This document shows, one piece after another, positions 18,678 to 27,276 of a DNA stretch of 64,000 nt; position 1 is the first letter of the stretch; each line of letters begins with the position of its first letter. Made by a program: the position numbers and the translations under genes. The notes beneath the pieces are model-generated. The model searched no databases and was not told the origin of the DNA. It saw only the letters and a list, made by a program, of their open reading frames with translations. Source of the DNA: CAIRTM01 sp963723235 (GTDB lineage Bacteria; Desulfobacterota; WTBG01; CAIYCZ01; CAIRTM01); contig CAVRPV010000011.1 in the NCBI GenBank assembly GCA_963723235.1, positions 62,001-126,000 on the forward strand, written 5' to 3'.

Positions 18678-20051
18678 ATGAATACAATCCTTGAGTCAGT
18701 AGCACTGCATGTTCCGACGATCCTGATTCCCCGTCCGGGTATTGATCTTTCAAAGTGGGCCGTTATTGCCTGCGATCAGTATACCTCGCAGCCCGAATAC
18801 TGGCAGCAGGCTGCTGATTTTGTCGGTGACAGCCCGTCCACTCTGCACATGATCCTGCCTGAGGTCTATCTTGACCGGAATACGGATGAGCAGGTGGCCA
18901 ATATCAACCGCAGCATGCAGGCCTGCCTTGATCAGGGTCTGCTTGTCGCACAGCCTCCGGGCTTTATCCTGATTGACCGGCAGACACCGCATGCTGCTTC
19001 GCGCAAGGGCCTGGTGGTGGGTCTTGATCTTGAGTGCTATGACTATCGCGCAGGTTCAAACAGCCTGATACGCGCCTCGGAAGGCACGATTGTAGAGCGC
19101 CTGCCGCCGCGCATCAGCGTGCGCCGGGACGCGCCCCTTGAGCTGCCGCATATCATGGTGTTGATTGATGATCCCGAATGCAGCGTGATCGAGCCGCTTT
19201 TTGAACATGCTGCGCATCCGCTCTATGATGTTGAGCTGATGCTGCAGGCAGGCCGCATCCGGGGCTGGGCGGTCAGTGATTCCGCCCGCATAGCATCTGT
19301 GGCACAGGCGCTGCAGCGTCTGGCAGCACCGCAGACAATGCAGCAGCGTTATGGCGACGTGCGCGGCGGCACATTGTTGTACGCAGTCGGCGACGGCAAC
19401 CATTCGCTTGCAACGGCAAAAAGTATCTGGGAGACAATAAAAAAATCTCGCAGTGATCATTCTGAGTGCATGTGTCATCCGGCCCGCTACGCGCTGGTAG
19501 AGCTGATAAACCTGCATGATCCTGGGCTGTTGTTCGAGCCTATTCACCGGGTGCTGTTTAACATACCGGCTGAGAGCCTGTCGGATCAGCTGCAGGAGTA
19601 TTTCCGGCAGGGCTTTCGGGCGCGCATGCAGACGGCGTCTCCCCGGGAGGCCGCTGCAATTGCCGCTGAAACCGGATCGTCCGCGCTGCATCGCTTCGGA
19701 TGGGTAAGCGCCAGCGGCTGCGGTATTGTTGAAGTTGACACACCCGCCCACGTGTGTGCCACCGGCACCCTGCAGGACTTTCTGGATGCGTATCTGCAAA
19801 AAAATCCGCAGGCCACTATTGATTATGTTCACGGGGATGCCGTCGTTACAGGGTTGGGCAGCCAGCCGGGTAATGCCGGTTTTTATCTGCCGTCCATATC
19901 CAAGGATGACCTTTTTCGCACCATCCTGCTGGAGGGGGCCCTTCCGCGGAAAACATTTTCCATGGGCGCGGCCGAGGAGAAGCGATTTTATCTGGAGTGC
20001 CGTTTGATCAAGGAAGGCAGTATGCGGCAGGTTGCAAGGGCCGTTGAATAA
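18678..20051 (+). CDS. DUF1015 family protein
   Basis: The 457-residue protein matches DUF1015: N-terminal PRPGIDLSKWAVIACDQY, then ILPEVYLDRNTDEQVANINR, a central AVGDGNHSLATAKSIWE motif, and ALVELINLHDPGLLFEPIHR. DUF1015 proteins are soluble, widespread in anaerobes and without an established reaction. The conserved DGNHS segment looks like an active site, by family conservation only. No signal peptide or TM segment is present. It forms a single-gene unit, since the next gene is on the opposite strand, and no clear ribosome-binding site precedes the ATG. Confidence 0.88.
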   Translation: MNTILESVALHVPTILIPRPGIDLSKWAVIACDQYTSQPEYWQQAADFVGDSPSTLHMILPEVYLDRNTDEQVANINRSMQACLDQGLLVAQPPGFILIDRQTPHAASRKGLVVGLDLECYDYRAGSNSLIRASEGTIVERLPPRISVRRDAPLELPHIMVLIDDPECSVIEPLFEHAAHPLYDVELMLQAGRIRGWAVSDSARIASVAQALQRLAAPQTMQQRYGDVRGGTLLYAVGDGNHSLATAKSIWETIKKSRSDHSECMCHPARYALVELINLHDPGLLFEPIHRVLFNIPAESLSDQLQEYFRQGFRARMQTASPREAAAIAAETGSSALHRFGWVSASGCGIVEVDTPAHVCATGTLQDFLDAYLQKNPQATIDYVHGDAVVTGLGSQPGNAGFYLPSISKDDLFRTILLEGALPRKTFSMGAAEEKRFYLECRLIKEGSMRQVARAVE

Positions 20052-20080
20052 CTCGTCCGCAACGTCGGAGCCGGGGCACA

Positions 20081-20117
20081 TAATAAAAACAGGAGCGGCA
20101 TTGCGAGCCGGTCCTGT
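20081..20117 (-). terminator. terminator for the minus-strand coiled-coil gene
   Basis: A hairpin ACAGGA-G-CGGC/GCCG-G-TCCTGT spans 20089-20117. Read on the minus strand it is followed by TTTTTATTA. It lies 57 bases past the stop of the gene ending at 20174. On the plus strand no T-run follows it. Confidence 0.6.
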
Positions 20118-20173
20118 CTGGAAAAAAAACTTACGATTGAACGCCGCTAACCTCCGCTACTTCAGCGGCACTC

Positions 20174-20842
20174 TTATTTGGTAAGACCTCCCAATTCTTT
20201 TTCAAGGCGCGCTTTCATATTGTTCTGTGCATCAATAAGGCGGGCATTATTGCGTATCTGGTCGTCCACACGCGTTATTTTTGCCTCGGCATCCTGAATC
20301 TTGGCGTTTTCGAGCTGCATGCGGTCGGTGCGCTCATCAGCGCTCAGCAACGTCTCTTTGTCCGTTGCCGCAATCCGCTCCGTGGCCTTTGCCCGGTCCT
20401 GCTCGTAGCCCTCACGCTGACGCATGAACATTTCTTTGTTGCGTTCCAGGTTCTCAAGGTTCGACCCGATAATGTTCAGCCTGTCGCGCAGGTCCGCTTT
20501 AAATTCCTCGGTCTGTTCGGCGCCGAAACCGGGTTTATCTTCCAGCAGGGGCGTTTCATAGTCGGGTTCTTCAGTCGCATCGGTCAAGGGATCTGCAGAG
20601 AGATATACGGGTTCGCTTTCAAGTGCGCCGTCGACTTTCATAATATTTTTGATCATTGCCTTGGGCAGCGAGACAGTTCCGCTGCGTGCGTAAAAGCTTA
20701 TTTTATCGCCGTCTTCCCAGTACTGCGCCGTTTTCATTTCATTGCCATTATGCAACTGTATGGTAAAGTAAAATGCCTGGGCGTTTATGGCTATGAGCAG
20801 CAGGGTGATGCTGCCTATAATCCAGAGATAATTTTTACTCAT
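20174..20842 (-). CDS. membrane-anchored coiled-coil protein, function unknown
   Basis: This 222-residue protein has one N-terminal TM or uncleaved signal anchor (residues 5-22, LWIIGSITLLLIAINAQA). A short beta-rich domain follows (QLHNGNEMKTAQYWEDGDKI, then SFYARSGTVSLPKAMIKNIM), resembling the small SH3-like modules of envelope proteins. An acidic linker leads to a long coiled coil from about residue 105 to the end. It probably projects into the periplasm. ATG 20842 is used because CAGGAGA stands just upstream; the in-frame start at 20893 lacks one. It is divergent from selA with no functional link. Confidence 0.6.
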   Translation of the reverse strand: MSKNYLWIIGSITLLLIAINAQAFYFTIQLHNGNEMKTAQYWEDGDKISFYARSGTVSLPKAMIKNIMKVDGALESEPVYLSADPLTDATEEPDYETPLLEDKPGFGAEQTEEFKADLRDRLNIIGSNLENLERNKEMFMRQREGYEQDRAKATERIAATDKETLLSADERTDRMQLENAKIQDAEAKITRVDDQIRNNARLIDAQNNMKARLEKELGGLTK

Positions 20843-21129
20843 GATGTCTCCTGAACAATAAAACGTCCATACGCTGTTTTTTGGCGTGCGCAACTATAGA
20901 AATAGTATCGTACTGTTTCATGGCAACTTGAATAAAAAGTTATTTTAGATTGCGGGGTTACGGCCTTTATGATAAAAATTTATATAAATTGTTACAAAAA
21001 TAGCTATTGCCCGCTTTATGTCTGCCAGTATCAGGAGCCATAACTACATTCGCATGATTTTCTGGTCTTTAAGAAGAATAAGCGGGCATAGCGTCCGGTC
21101 AAATTCTTTTTTTTAGCAGAGGCTGTTTA

Positions 21130-22533
21130 ATGAAAGAAGATCTTTTGCGCGCGCTGCCGTCCGTGGATGAAATCCTGCGGCAATCCTGGATGCAGGATGT
21201 GATCAGTGAGGCGGGGCGCAGCCTTGCCGTGCGTGCTGTTCAGGAATTGATCTCCGAGCGCCGCGCCGCGATCCTGACTGCGGGTTCAGCTCAGCCGGAA
21301 GCGGCTGTGTCTGCCGGCGAATTCGACTCGGCCGCTGTCAGGCGTAAAATTGAGCAGCTTGCGTCACTTTCCCTGAGGCCGCTCATCAATGCCACCGGAA
21401 TTATTGTACATACCAATCTGGGCCGGGCGCCTCTGTGCGAGGCCGCGCTTGAGGCTGTGATGCGTACAGCGCGCGGCTACAGCAATCTTGAGTTTGATAT
21501 TGAGCAGGGTACGCGCGGCCATCGCGGCGAGCATATTGCAGATCTTGTGCAACGGATATGCGGGGCCGAGGCTGCCTGTGTGGTCAATAATAATGCAGCC
21601 GCTGTTTTACTGTGTTTAACTGCAATCGCGCGTGGCCGGGATGTTATCGTGTCGCGGGGTGAGTTGATCGAAATCGGCGGCAGTTTTCGCATTCCTGATA
21701 TTATGCAGCAGAGCGGGGCGCGCCTGATTGAGGTCGGCACAACCAATCGCACGCATGTGCGCGACTACAGGGACGCCATAACCGATCGCAGTGCATTGAT
21801 TTTTAAAGCCCACACCAGCAATTACCGTATTGTCGGCTTTACCTCAGGGGTTGATCTGGAAGAGCTTGTTGCTCTGGGCCGCGAGCATGCCGTGCCTGTT
21901 GTCTATGACATGGGCAGCGGGTGCATGGCCGATGCGGGCATTGACGCGCTGCGCGATGAGCCAACGGTGCAGGCAGCGCTCAGCGCAGGCGTTGATTGTG
22001 TGACATTCAGCGGCGATAAGCTGCTGGGCGGCCCGCAGGCCGGTTTAATTGCTGGTAAACAGCACTTTATTGACCTGCTTGAAAAACATCCGCTCGCCCG
22101 CGCTCTGCGTCTTGACAAAATGACCCTGGCCGCGCTTGAACACACGCTGCGTATGTATGCGTTTGCCCCTGATCGCCTTGATATGCTTCCGGTTGTGCGC
22201 ATGTTGAAAGCCTCTCCTGAAGAGCTGTGCACCCGGGCGCAGAGCTTTGTGCGCCGTTTGCAGGACGCGCTGCCCGGATGCCGCGTGCGGGAGGTGCAGG
22301 ATGTCTCACAGGTCGGCGGCGGGGCCTGCCCTTTGAGAGAGTTGCCGACCTGGGCGGTTGAGCTTGATCCGGGGCCTGGCAGCGCATCGGAGCTTGAACA
22401 GCGCCTGCGCCTGGGGCAGCCCTGTGTTGTAGCACGCATCAAATCCGATCGAGTACTGCTTGATATGCGCACGGTGGCACCCGGAGAAGACGAGCTTCTT
22501 TTTCAGGCGCTGCAAACGGTTTTGTCCTCATGA
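21130..22533 (+). CDS. selA: L-seryl-tRNA(Sec) selenium transferase
   Basis: SelA is a PLP enzyme converting seryl-tRNA(Sec) to selenocysteyl-tRNA(Sec) with selenophosphate. The 467-residue length is normal. N-terminal LPSVDEIL is the tRNA-binding start; INATGIIVHTNLGRAPL, VNNNAAAVLLCL and VSRGELIEIGGSFRIPDIM are family signatures. The PLP lysine is K297 in FSGDKLLGGPQAG. The organism therefore probably encodes selenoproteins, but none with an in-frame UGA was found here, and selB, selD and tRNA-Sec are absent from the window. AGAGG precedes the ATG. Its stop overlaps the rluD start (ATGA), so it heads a selA-rluD-coaE unit. Confidence 0.97.
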   Translation: MKEDLLRALPSVDEILRQSWMQDVISEAGRSLAVRAVQELISERRAAILTAGSAQPEAAVSAGEFDSAAVRRKIEQLASLSLRPLINATGIIVHTNLGRAPLCEAALEAVMRTARGYSNLEFDIEQGTRGHRGEHIADLVQRICGAEAACVVNNNAAAVLLCLTAIARGRDVIVSRGELIEIGGSFRIPDIMQQSGARLIEVGTTNRTHVRDYRDAITDRSALIFKAHTSNYRIVGFTSGVDLEELVALGREHAVPVVYDMGSGCMADAGIDALRDEPTVQAALSAGVDCVTFSGDKLLGGPQAGLIAGKQHFIDLLEKHPLARALRLDKMTLAALEHTLRMYAFAPDRLDMLPVVRMLKASPEELCTRAQSFVRRLQDALPGCRVREVQDVSQVGGGACPLRELPTWAVELDPGPGSASELEQRLRLGQPCVVARIKSDRVLLDMRTVAPGEDELLFQALQTVLSS

Positions 22534-23480
22534 ATACTACTTCTTTTACCGTTGACGAGGCGCTTAGCGCTCAGCGCCTTGATGTCGCCATTGCGTCGGC
22601 GGTCTCTTCTATCAGCCGTTCGCGCGCGCAGCAATCCATTCGCGACGGCTGCGTTCAGGTCAATGGCCATGCTGCCAAGCCTTCCTGCCGGGTGCAGACC
22701 GGAGACCAGGTAACCCTGAGTCTGCCCGATCCCGTGCCGGTTGAGGCTGAACCTGAAGACATTGCGCTGGATATTGTGTATGAAGACGCCTGGGTTATTG
22801 TCATCAACAAGCCGGCTCATTTTGTGGTGCATCCGGCCTGCGGCAATCATACAGGCACGCTGGTCAACGCGCTTCTGTTTCACTGCCGGGATCTTGCCGG
22901 TATCGGTGGCGTGCAGCGCCCGGGTATCGTGCATCGGCTCGACAAGGACACATCGGGCGTCATGGTGGTTGCCAAAAATGATCAGGCGCATGTGTGCCTG
23001 AGCGAACAGTTCAGGATTCATAGTGTTGTGCGCCGCTATCAGGCCCTGGTGTATGGCAGCATGGAGGAGGAATGCGGTCAGATAGAAACTTTGATCGGCC
23101 GCGACCGCGCGGATCGCAAGAAAATGTCGGCTCATCCGCGCAGGGGCCGCCAGGCTGTGACGGACTGGCGCTGCCTTGAGCGCTTTGACGACTACAGCCT
23201 GCTGGAGGTGGAATTGCAGACCGGTAGAACGCATCAGGTTCGCGTGCATCTGGCCTCCATCGGCCATAGTGTGCTGGGTGACCCAACCTATGGTGACTCC
23301 CGCAGGCTGCGCTCAATCAGGAACAAGGCCCTGCAGGACGCTGTTAAGGGTCTGAAGCGACAATTACTGCATGCCGGTTTTTTGCAGTTCACGCATCCGG
23401 GCACGCAGCAGGTGCTGGAATTTACAGCGCCGCTGCCGGATGAATTTGCAGCTGTGCTGCAGCTGCTGCGGGGGCTGTGA
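22530..23480 (+). CDS. rluD: RluD/RluA family 23S rRNA pseudouridine synthase
   Basis: The enzyme isomerises specific 23S rRNA uridines to pseudouridine. The 316-residue protein has an N-terminal S4 RNA-binding domain (residues 10-75; SISRSRAQQSIRDGCVQVNG) and a RluA catalytic domain with PGIVHRLDKDTSGVMVVAK, where D138 is the predicted nucleophile. YQALVYGSM and LEVELQTGRTHQVRVHL complete the fold. The S4 domain and length favour RluD over RluA. It overlaps selA by four bases and the coaE ATG by one base, indicating translational coupling. Confidence 0.93.
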   Translation: MNTTSFTVDEALSAQRLDVAIASAVSSISRSRAQQSIRDGCVQVNGHAAKPSCRVQTGDQVTLSLPDPVPVEAEPEDIALDIVYEDAWVIVINKPAHFVVHPACGNHTGTLVNALLFHCRDLAGIGGVQRPGIVHRLDKDTSGVMVVAKNDQAHVCLSEQFRIHSVVRRYQALVYGSMEEECGQIETLIGRDRADRKKMSAHPRRGRQAVTDWRCLERFDDYSLLEVELQTGRTHQVRVHLASIGHSVLGDPTYGDSRRLRSIRNKALQDAVKGLKRQLLHAGFLQFTHPGTQQVLEFTAPLPDEFAAVLQLLRGL

Positions 23481-24157
23481 TGCTAACGGCAGGATTGACC
23501 GGCGGTATTGCCAGCGGCAAAACCATGGTGACGCATCTGTTCCGGGAACTGGGCGCGGAGATTATTGACGCTGATGAGATTGCCCGTCAGGTGGTTGAGC
23601 CGGGACGTGTTGGGTTTGAGCGCATCAAGGCATATTTCGGGGCCGGGATGCTTACTTCTGAAGGCAGGCTTGACCGCGTCCGCCTGGCCGCAGAGGTTTT
23701 CAGCGATCGCACCCGTCTGGAGACGCTCAACAGTCTTTTGCATCCGCTTATTGCCGCTCAGATACACGCGCGCCTTGAAAGCCTGCACCTGGAAGGCTTT
23801 GACGGGGTTGTTATTGTTGATGTGCCGCTTTTGTTTGAATGCGGCTGGCAGGATATGTTTGATCGCAGTATTGTCGTGTACTGCGAGCCCGGCCTGCAGC
23901 GCCAGCGCCTGATGCAACGCAACGGACTGGATGCTGCACAGGCCGATGCCCGCATTGCAGCCCAGATGCCGCTATGTGAAAAAAAAATTGCGGCTGACTT
24001 TGTTGTTGATAATCAGGATACATTGCAGAGCCTGCGCCAGAAGGTTGCAGATCTGTATGTGCAGCTTTTGCGACCTGTGCCAGCCCGTGCGTCGGGAGCG
24101 GTAGGCGGGCATACGCAAAAAACAAAAAATATACAAAAAAACTTGACAATACCATAG
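23480..24157 (+). CDS. coaE: dephospho-CoA kinase
   Basis: CoaE phosphorylates the 3'-hydroxyl of dephospho-CoA, the last step of CoA synthesis. The P-loop is GLTGGIASGKTMVTHLF, followed by IIDADEIARQVVEPG (substrate Asp) and VVIVDVPLLFECGWQ. At 225 residues it is slightly longer than usual because of a C-terminal tail of about 25 basic and polar residues. ATG 23480 overlaps the rluD stop; an in-frame GTG at 23477 is an alternative. The rho promoter lies inside its last codons. Confidence 0.95.
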   Translation: MLTAGLTGGIASGKTMVTHLFRELGAEIIDADEIARQVVEPGRVGFERIKAYFGAGMLTSEGRLDRVRLAAEVFSDRTRLETLNSLLHPLIAAQIHARLESLHLEGFDGVVIVDVPLLFECGWQDMFDRSIVVYCEPGLQRQRLMQRNGLDAAQADARIAAQMPLCEKKIAADFVVDNQDTLQSLRQKVADLYVQLLRPVPARASGAVGGHTQKTKNIQKNLTIP

Positions 24158-24172
24158 CGCGGACTATATACT
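24143..24172 (+). promoter_or_regulatory. sigma70-type promoter upstream of rho
   Basis: A perfect TTGACA (24143-24148) and TATACT (24167-24172) are 18 bases apart. The -35 box is inside the coaE 3' end. Transcription would begin near 24179, about 410 bases before the rho start. Confidence 0.7.
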
Positions 24173-24592
24173 GTACTCATTGTTATTACAGCACATACCC
24201 TTCCCCGTAATTCTAAGCTGTTAGAAATCAGTGTGTGCATGTTCTTTCCTGTGTAGCATCTCTCACATGTGAAAAAACGCCCGTATGAGTAGAATAAAAG
24301 GGTAGACTGTCTGGGGGAGTTTCGCGCGGCGCCGCTGGGCCCTGCGCTGTTCGGACGGAACTCACAACGCCTGACGAACCGGTAAATGTTCAATCAATCA
24401 TGTAACGCTCAATATCGGAATTCATTTCTGAAGATCTCACACACGACGATACGCGAAACCTGACGAATAGCATTATTCCATCACAGCCACGCATGTTTGC
24501 GCTGAAGAGTTCTCTTCGGTAGTCTGCGCGCCTGTGTGCCACGTGATTTGATTACAAGGCTTTCAATACAAAAACCCGGGAGACACTGTCTA
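24173..24592 (+). other. long untranslated leader of rho
   Basis: No convincing ORF lies between the promoter and the rho ATG. A GC-rich patch (24312-24360) could form local structure, while the surrounding sequence is pyrimidine-containing and less structured. In Escherichia coli, rho autoregulates by termination in its own leader; a similar role here is inferred from position and length only. Confidence 0.45.
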
Positions 24593-25840
24593 ATGAATCT
24601 GAAAGAACTCAAGTGCAAAAAAATCAATGATCTGATGGAAACAGCCAAGCAGATGGGCATTGAGGACTACAGCAGCATGCGCAAGCAGGATTTGATTTTT
24701 GCCCTGCTGCAGTCGGAAATTGAACAAAACGGCTTGATTTACGGCGAGGGTGTTATTGAAATCCTGCCGGATGGATTTGGTTTCCTGCGTGCTCCGGACT
24801 ACAATTATCTGCCGGGGCCGGATGACATTTACGTATCTCCCTCGCAGATCCGGCGCTTTAACCTCAGGGTCGGCGACACGGTTTCCGGCCAAATCAGGCC
24901 CCCCAAGGATTCCGAGCGCTATTTTGCCCTGTTGAAGGTTGAGACCATCAATCTCGAGAGCCCTGAGAAAGCGCGCGACAAGGTTTTGTTCGACAATCTG
25001 ACACCGCTCTATCCCATGCAGAAACTTGAGCTGGAGACCTCAAGCGACAACTTGTCGGCCCGCGTGATGGACCTGCTGACCCCCATCGGCATGGGCCAGC
25101 GCGGCATTATTGTTTCGCCGCCGCGTACCGGTAAAACAATGCTGATGCAGAGCATCGCCAATTCGATTACCCAAAATCACCCGGACGTTGTTTTGATGGT
25201 GCTGCTGATTGATGAGCGTCCCGAGGAAGTGACTGACATGCAGCGCTCGGTCAAGGGCGAAGTCATCAGCTCAACCTTTGATGAGCCGGCAACACGCCAT
25301 GTTCAGGTGGCCGAAATGGTGATTGAAAAGGCCAAGCGGATGGTTGAGCATCAAAAGGATGTCGTTATTCTGCTGGACAGTATTACGCGTCTGGCCCGGG
25401 CCTACAACACGGTCGTGCCGCCCAGCGGCAAGGTGCTTTCCGGCGGTGTTGACTCCAACGCGCTGCATAAGCCGAAACGGTTTTTCGGTGCGGCCCGCAA
25501 CATTGAGGAGGGCGGCAGCCTGACTATTATCGCGACCGCCCTGATTGATACGGGCAGCCGCATGGATGAGGTGATTTTTGAGGAATTCAAAGGCACCGGC
25601 AATATGGAAATCTATCTTGACCGCAAGCTTGCCGACCGGCGCGTTTTCCCGGCGATCGACATCAACCGCTCGGGTACCCGCAAGGAGGAACTGCTCATGC
25701 GCGACGATGTGCTCAAGCGCATCTGGCTGCTGAGAAAGGTGCTGCAGCCGCTTAATACGGTTGACGCCATGGAATTTTTGGTGGAAAAAATGAACGATAC
25801 AAAGGATAATAATGATTTTTTGAGTTCAATGAACAAGTAA
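24593..25840 (+). CDS. rho: transcription termination factor Rho
   Basis: Rho is the hexameric RNA helicase that ends transcription. The 415-residue protein has the N-terminal Rho_N fold (MNLKELKCKKINDLMETAKQ), a cold-shock-like primary RNA site (EGVIEILPDGFGFLRAPDYN, with YLPGPDDIYVSPSQIRRF), Walker A (PPRTGKTMLMQ, about residue 178), Walker B (DVVILLDSITRLARAYN) and the Q/R-loops in the GGVDSNALHKPKRFFGAARN region. The ATG at 24593 follows GGGAG; the longer ORF from 24536 lacks a site. It is followed by rpmE and prfA on the same strand. Confidence 0.98.
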   Translation: MNLKELKCKKINDLMETAKQMGIEDYSSMRKQDLIFALLQSEIEQNGLIYGEGVIEILPDGFGFLRAPDYNYLPGPDDIYVSPSQIRRFNLRVGDTVSGQIRPPKDSERYFALLKVETINLESPEKARDKVLFDNLTPLYPMQKLELETSSDNLSARVMDLLTPIGMGQRGIIVSPPRTGKTMLMQSIANSITQNHPDVVLMVLLIDERPEEVTDMQRSVKGEVISSTFDEPATRHVQVAEMVIEKAKRMVEHQKDVVILLDSITRLARAYNTVVPPSGKVLSGGVDSNALHKPKRFFGAARNIEEGGSLTIIATALIDTGSRMDEVIFEEFKGTGNMEIYLDRKLADRRVFPAIDINRSGTRKEELLMRDDVLKRIWLLRKVLQPLNTVDAMEFLVEKMNDTKDNNDFLSSMNK

Positions 25841-25859
25841 TCTTTAAGGAGTACACGCA

Positions 25860-26063
25860 ATGAAAGAAGGCATTCATCCCAAGTACGAAGTTGCAACGGT
25901 ACACTGCGCCTGCGGGAGCACTTTTGAGACCCGCTCGACACGCCCGGAAATAAAGGTTGAAATCTGTTCGAGCTGCCACGGCTTTTTTACCGGTAAGCAG
26001 AAGCTGGTCGATTCTGCCGGCCGCGTCGAGAAGTTTCAGAAAAAATACGCTGCCAAAAAATAA
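25860..26063 (+). CDS. rpmE: 50S ribosomal protein L31, zinc-binding form
   Basis: The 67-residue protein begins MKEGIHPKYEVATVHCACGS and has the four-Cys pattern of C+ L31: CxC in HCACGSTFET and CxxC in EICSSCHGFFTGKQK. KLVDSAGRVEKF completes the signature. AAGGAG lies eight bases upstream of the ATG. The rho-rpmE-prfA-prmC order is common in bacteria. Confidence 0.97.
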   Translation: MKEGIHPKYEVATVHCACGSTFETRSTRPEIKVEICSSCHGFFTGKQKLVDSAGRVEKFQKKYAAKK

Positions 26064-26157
26064 TTTTTTATCAGTCCGTCTGCAGACTGTCAGCGTGCGG
26101 CCGCATGGCCGTTGAGCGCGCGTGGCCGGGTGTTCCCAATTTTTAATGGCTCTATGC

Positions 26158-27276
26158 ATGTTTGAGAAGCTGGAAGAAGTTGTTAAGCGCTATGAGGAAC
26201 TGGATCGCCTGTTGAGCGATCCGCTTGTTTTCAACGACCGGCAGACCTATCAAAGCCTGACGTCGGAACGCGCGAAAATAGAGCCGATTGTCGAATCCTA
26301 CCAGAGCTATTGCAAGGCCCGCCAGGACATAGAGGACAACCGCGCCCTGACGCATGACAGCGACGCGGATATCCGTGAAATGGCCCAGGCCGAAATTCCC
26401 GAGCTGGAAGAAACCCTGGGGCGGCTTGAGCAGGAACTGCGCATTATGCTCCTGCCCCGTGATCCGCGTGATGAAAAAAACGTGATCCTTGAGATACGCG
26501 GCGGCACAGGCGGTGAAGAAGCTGCTCTTTTTGCCTACGACCTGTTTCGCATGTACTGTAAGTACGCTGAGACCCGGAACTGGAAGGTCGAAATTCTGAG
26601 CCAGAGCCAGACCGGCCTCAAGGGCCTCAAGGAGGTCATCGCGCTTATCATCGGCCGGGGCGCCTACAGTCAGCTCAGGTACGAAAGCGGCGTACACCGC
26701 GTGCAGCGCGTGCCCGAAACTGAAACCCAGGGCCGCATCCATACCTCGGCTGTTACGGTTGCCGTGCTGCCCGAGGCAGATGATGTTGATATTGACATCA
26801 ATCCCGCTGACCTCAAGTTCGATGTGTTTCGCTCATCCGGGCCGGGTGGGCAGAGCGTCAACACCACCGATTCCGCTGTGCGTGTTACCTATATCCCCAC
26901 CGGTATGGTGGTGATTAACCAGGATGAAAAGTCGCAGCATAAGAACAAGGCCAAGGCGCTTAAAATTTTAAAGGCTCGCCTGCTGGATATCGCCATGCAA
27001 AAACAGCAGGATGAAGTATCGCGCCAGCGCAAGAGCATGGTCGGCAGCGGCGACCGCAGCGAGCGCATCCGCACCTACAATTTCCCCCAGGGGCGTGTCA
27101 GCGATCATCGGATTAACCTGACGCTTTATAGAATCGAAAGCATTATGCTTGGCGATTTGCAGGATATTATCGATCAGCTCACCACTTATTATCAGTCCGA
27201 GGCACTTCAGGCCGCGAGCATGCAGGTCGCAGCTCCTGCCGCGCAACGGGCGTCTTCTGACGGTCACAGCCATTGA
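26158..27276 (+). CDS. prfA: peptide chain release factor 1
   Basis: RF1 recognises UAA and UAG and triggers peptide release. The 372-residue protein begins MFEKLEEVVKRYEELDRLLS. The catalytic GGQ is at residues 230-232 in SSGPGGQSVNTTDSAVR. The stop-codon recognition loop is the RF1-type PxT region in VQRVPETETQGRIHTSA. Prior in-frame ATGs (26122, 26146) add residues that are not family-like. The stop overlaps the TTG start of prmC, which methylates the GGQ glutamine, a classic coupling. Confidence 0.97.
   Translation: MFEKLEEVVKRYEELDRLLSDPLVFNDRQTYQSLTSERAKIEPIVESYQSYCKARQDIEDNRALTHDSDADIREMAQAEIPELEETLGRLEQELRIMLLPRDPRDEKNVILEIRGGTGGEEAALFAYDLFRMYCKYAETRNWKVEILSQSQTGLKGLKEVIALIIGRGAYSQLRYESGVHRVQRVPETETQGRIHTSAVTVAVLPEADDVDIDINPADLKFDVFRSSGPGGQSVNTTDSAVRVTYIPTGMVVINQDEKSQHKNKAKALKILKARLLDIAMQKQQDEVSRQRKSMVGSGDRSERIRTYNFPQGRVSDHRINLTLYRIESIMLGDLQDIIDQLTTYYQSEALQAASMQVAAPAAQRASSDGHSH

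Noticed and set aside
24312..24360. GC-rich part of the rho leader as a 4.5S/SRP RNA
   Set aside because: It lacks the GGAAGCAGCC-type SRP loop and any clear long hairpin.
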